A stretch of DNA of 64,000 nt from positions 62,001 through 126,000 of the forward strand of contig NZ_NGUQ01000014.1 of the NCBI RefSeq assembly GCF_002179965.1, given 5' to 3'. Under the pieces are notes generated by a model. It did no database searches, had not been told where the DNA came from, and worked only from the letters and a program-made list of their open reading frames with translations. Each line of letters opens with the position of its first letter. Position 1 is the first letter of the stretch. A program made the translations under genes and the position numbers. The stretch comes from Pandoraea sp. PE-S2T-3 (GTDB lineage Bacteria; Pseudomonadota; Gammaproteobacteria; Burkholderiales; Burkholderiaceae). Shown one piece after another: positions 61,649 through 64,000 of this stretch.

Positions 61649-62782
61649 TCAAACATCGGAATAGTCGTAGTTCTCCTCGGCATCATTCCCACCGAACGCT
61701 TTGATCGTGGGCACATTCTGGGCCGTCATTTCATTGCGCAGGCGCCGGCAGGCTTCGTGCGGACGCAACGACGTGTGCATCGAAGTCGCCAGTGCGGTGA
61801 AGGACTGTGTATCGGTCACGGGTAACCGTGCCGACTGCATGACGTCCGCGTGCCGCATGCCCCAGTGACCGTCGCCGATCTGTTCGATACCCAACGCCAG
61901 TTTGGCCCAGTCGTTGGAACACACGGCAACCGTTGCGGGAAGGTCGTTGCGAGCCATCGCCTGCTGCATCGGCGAGCCCGTGGAAAGCGCAACACGCAGC
62001 ATCCAGCCGGTCGCGTCCTGCGCCGGCAGCAAGCGGCGGCCTTCATGCAGGTGCTGGTTGATCTGTTGGATGAACGTGCTCACGGGATCTCGTACGCGGC
62101 AAACCTGTGCCCACTCTTTCTTGCCGACCAGATCGGGCTTGCCGGTCCAGCGGCGCGCCGTATCTCCCACTGATTTCGCGACATCTGAACGGAGCACCTC
62201 ATAGGCCGACGTACTGTTGCGTCCGTCCGTACCCAACAACGCGCTGCCCACGACCTCGCTGCACACTTGCGCGCGTTCGCTGCGCGCCTCCGGCATGATC
62301 ACCGGATGATTCCTCAGACCGGCGGCACTCGGGTTGGCGTCGAATCCAGCCGGTCCCGCACAGACATACAACGTTTGCAGCGCCGAGGGGCACAGGACGG
62401 GCGCCGCGCGCTGGGTGCCATTCGTCTTCGGCAATGCCGCGAAGGCTTCGCCCGAACCGGCTAGACGATCGGCAAACGCGGACAACACTGCCGAATCGGG
62501 TCGGTCGCTGTTCGGTTTCAACGGAGAACCGGTTGCCGTCGCCACATCGCGAAGATCCGCCCGCATGGCGTTTGCCAGCGCTACCAGCGATGCCGGTAGC
62601 GCGCTGGCGCGGATCTGCTGTGCCGGGTGCCCTTCCCGGGCGCTTTCGACACCTTGCAGCGGAAAGTCTCGATCGAGCGCGGGCCGCGTGTTTCGAACCA
62701 GACTGTTCGCGAGCAGTGCTTGTGACAGTGAATGTGTGGCCAGTCCATGCAGTCCGGCAAAAAGCGGTTGCAAGCCATTCAT
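61649..62782 (-). CDS. Hypothetical protein of 377 residues
   Basis: I recognise no family. The protein begins MNGLQPLFAGLHGLATHSLS without a classical signal peptide or membrane helix. It has several spaced cysteines (VLCPSALQTLYVC, AQVCSEVV, AQVCRVRD, VAVCSNDW, HEACRRLR) and an acidic end (NDAEENYDYSDV). ACGGAGGACTTCACG before the ATG is a good ribosome site; the open frame runs on to 62995. By eye its GC content is lower than its neighbours', which hints at acquired DNA. A PIP/hrpII-box-like motif lies about 160 bases upstream. Confidence 0.75.
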   Translation of the reverse strand: MNGLQPLFAGLHGLATHSLSQALLANSLVRNTRPALDRDFPLQGVESAREGHPAQQIRASALPASLVALANAMRADLRDVATATGSPLKPNSDRPDSAVLSAFADRLAGSGEAFAALPKTNGTQRAAPVLCPSALQTLYVCAGPAGFDANPSAAGLRNHPVIMPEARSERAQVCSEVVGSALLGTDGRNSTSAYEVLRSDVAKSVGDTARRWTGKPDLVGKKEWAQVCRVRDPVSTFIQQINQHLHEGRRLLPAQDATGWMLRVALSTGSPMQQAMARNDLPATVAVCSNDWAKLALGIEQIGDGHWGMRHADVMQSARLPVTDTQSFTALATSMHTSLRPHEACRRLRNEMTAQNVPTIKAFGGNDAEENYDYSDV

Positions 62783-63244
62783 CGTGAAGTCCTCCGTCAG
62801 TGCGGTGAGCGTGGCCATCGACCACGGCCCCGACAAGGTGTCGGAACGGCGTTCACGATGCCCGACGGGCATGGGTGTCACTGTCGGTTCTGCGCACACG
62901 CACTCCCCGCTCGCGCAAGCCACCGCCCAGTAGGAGACAGTGAACGTCCGTCGCGCAACGCGAACGTTGCCGGGGTGCCGCTGACGGGGCGACATGGACT
63001 TATGGCATGCTATCGGTCAGCGGCACAGCCGACGCGGCTGCTGCGCCCCCGTGGATTCGCCCCACACGCGAACGCTCCGGGGACGCGCTTTCCGCACCCC
63101 AGCCCGAAGGCATCTCAAAATGATGGCCACCCGGCCTTGTTTCGAAATGTCTCCGCGCAACCGGTTTTGCCCTGTCTTGGGGCGTCACCGCCTTGCTCCC
63201 GTCGCTGCTGTGCGCCTGACTTTGTACTTACAGGTGACAACAAT
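62783..63244. other. Divergent intergenic region
   Basis: This 462-bp stretch separates the unrecognised leftward gene and the rightward CNNM-type gene. Apart from the PIP-box-like motif I see no gene, strong hairpin or RNA. AGGTGA nine bases before 63245 is the ribosome site of the rightward gene. Confidence 0.45.
62940..62964 (-). promoter_or_regulatory. PIP/hrpII-box-like motif upstream of the 377-residue gene
   Basis: On the minus strand, TTCGC, 15 bases, TTCAC. The plant-inducible-promoter (hrpII) box known from Ralstonia and Xanthomonas is TTCGB-N15-TTCGB, so one of the key bases differs. No clear -10 was seen at the expected distance. With one mismatch in a short motif, chance is a real possibility. 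Confidence 0.3.
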
Positions 63245-64000
63245 ATGAGTGGTTACGGCTTTCTTTTCAGTATCTTGCTGCTGGTTCTGGCGAGCGCGTT
63301 CTTTTCCGCCGCCGAAATTTCACTGACCGCCGCCAAACGCACCAAGCTTCAGGTGCTCATGGAAAAGGGCGACCAGCAGGCCATCAAAGTGCTCGCGCTC
63401 AAGGAGCAGCCCGGTAACTTCTTCACCGTCGTGCAGATCGGCGTGAACGCGGTCGCGGTGCTCGGCGGTGTGCTCGGCGAGAGCTTTCTCACCGGCTATC
63501 TTTTCGACTGGCTCTCGTCGTTCACCGATCAGGCCATGGCACTCCGACTGGCCGGTATCGGCTCGTTCCTGTTCATCACGATCGCCTTCATTCAATTTGC
63601 CGATCTGATTCCGAAGCGGCTCGCCATGGTCAACCCGGAACGCGTGGCGATGTCGATCATCGACCCGATGCTGCTCTGCCTGAAGGTGCTGCGTCCGTTG
63701 GTGTTCATCTTCAACGGCATCGCGAACATGTTTTTGCGCATCTTCAAATTGCCCACGCATGCCATCGAAAACATCACCTCCGAAGACATCGCCGCCATGG
63801 TGGGCGCGGGTGCCGAGGCGGGGGTGCTGCGCAAGCAGGAACTGCATCTGATCGAAAACGTGTTCGAACTGGAGTCGCGCACGGTCGGCTCGGTCATGAC
63901 GTTTCGCGACGACGTGGTGTACTTCACCATCGCCGAGGAAGAGCGCAGCATCCGTCACAAGATCATCGAAAGCCCGCATTCGAAGTATCTGGTGTGCCGT
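63245..64000 (+). CDS. CNNM/CorC-type transporter protein, N-terminal part (runs past window end)
   Basis: The 252 visible residues form the CNNM membrane domain of the hemolysin/CorC family: LLVLASAFFSAAEISLTAAKRTKL, NPGNF-type region EQPGNFFTVVQIGVNAVAVLGG, and FIQFADLIPKRLAMVNPERV. The start of the CBS pair is visible too (SVMTFRDDVVYFTIAEEERSI). Relatives are linked to Mg or Co transport, but many are uncharacterised. The frame is open at base 64000, so the C-terminal CBS and CorC_HlyC domains are off the window. Confidence 0.92.
   Translation, partial: MSGYGFLFSILLLVLASAFFSAAEISLTAAKRTKLQVLMEKGDQQAIKVLALKEQPGNFFTVVQIGVNAVAVLGGVLGESFLTGYLFDWLSSFTDQAMALRLAGIGSFLFITIAFIQFADLIPKRLAMVNPERVAMSIIDPMLLCLKVLRPLVFIFNGIANMFLRIFKLPTHAIENITSEDIAAMVGAGAEAGVLRKQELHLIENVFELESRTVGSVMTFRDDVVYFTIAEEERSIRHKIIESPHSKYLVCR

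Overview
The window looks like a chromosomal segment of a betaproteobacterium of the order Burkholderiales, most probably Pandoraea. The DNA is GC-rich and codons mostly end in G or C. Gene order and protein types (Burkholderia-type porin, yebC-purD, hemF-nadD-rsfS-rlmH, maf-rng, upp, thiC behind a TPP riboswitch) fit Burkholderiales. A chromosomal class D beta-lactamase at 54.3-55.2 kb resembles the OXA-62 group known from Pandoraea. The genus call is inference. I saw no rRNA, tRNA, CRISPR array, insertion sequence or prophage.

Region 1 (1-10.8 kb) is the accessory part. An acyl-CoA synthetase (cut by the window edge) and an SCP-x-type thiolase run leftward. A TRAP transporter and an SDR dehydrogenase run rightward. 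The 669-bp gap between them holds three phased 16-bp palindromes and a GG-N10-GC sigma-54 promoter. To the right lie a CatM/BenM-like LysR gene with an ATAC-N7-GTAT operator at its start, and a sigma-54 activator that lacks any recognisable sensor domain. Together they look like a regulated uptake-and-CoA-degradation module for an unknown carboxylic acid. A candidate small RNA and a porin follow.

Region 2 (10.8-25.3 kb) is housekeeping: a C26 glutamine-amidohydrolase-like protein with a long disordered N-terminus, DUF1232, quinone oxidoreductase, methylglyoxal synthase, an atypical SDR, upp, an EamA exporter, a HerA-like ATPase, yebC-purD, an MscS channel and hemF-nadD-rsfS-rlmH. Region 3 (25.3-34.3 kb) is a ugpBAECQ glycerol-3-phosphate operon with a Pho-box-like site and an internal terminator, lodged between rlmH and maf-rng, then a cation diffusion facilitator.

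Region 4 (34.3-43.1 kb) concerns the envelope: rfbBAC (dTDP-rhamnose precursors, no rfbD in view), an AhpD-like protein, msbA, recQ, and two family 2 glycosyltransferases. Region 5 (43.1-50.4 kb) has dnaE with a glycine-rich insert, the wobble-base tRNA modification pair trhO-gluQ, and a RhlE-like helicase. Region 6 (50.6-64 kb) has a bile-acid-symporter-family transporter divergent from a LysR gene, a small membrane protein, a WrbA-like flavoprotein, the OXA beta-lactamase, an unrecognised 560-residue protein, an AhpD-like protein divergent from a MocR regulator, riboswitch-thiC, an unrecognised 377-residue protein with a PIP/hrpII-box-like upstream site, and the start of a CNNM/CorC-type protein.

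All calls come from reading the sequence. Family names rest on motifs and recalled family knowledge, not on searches.
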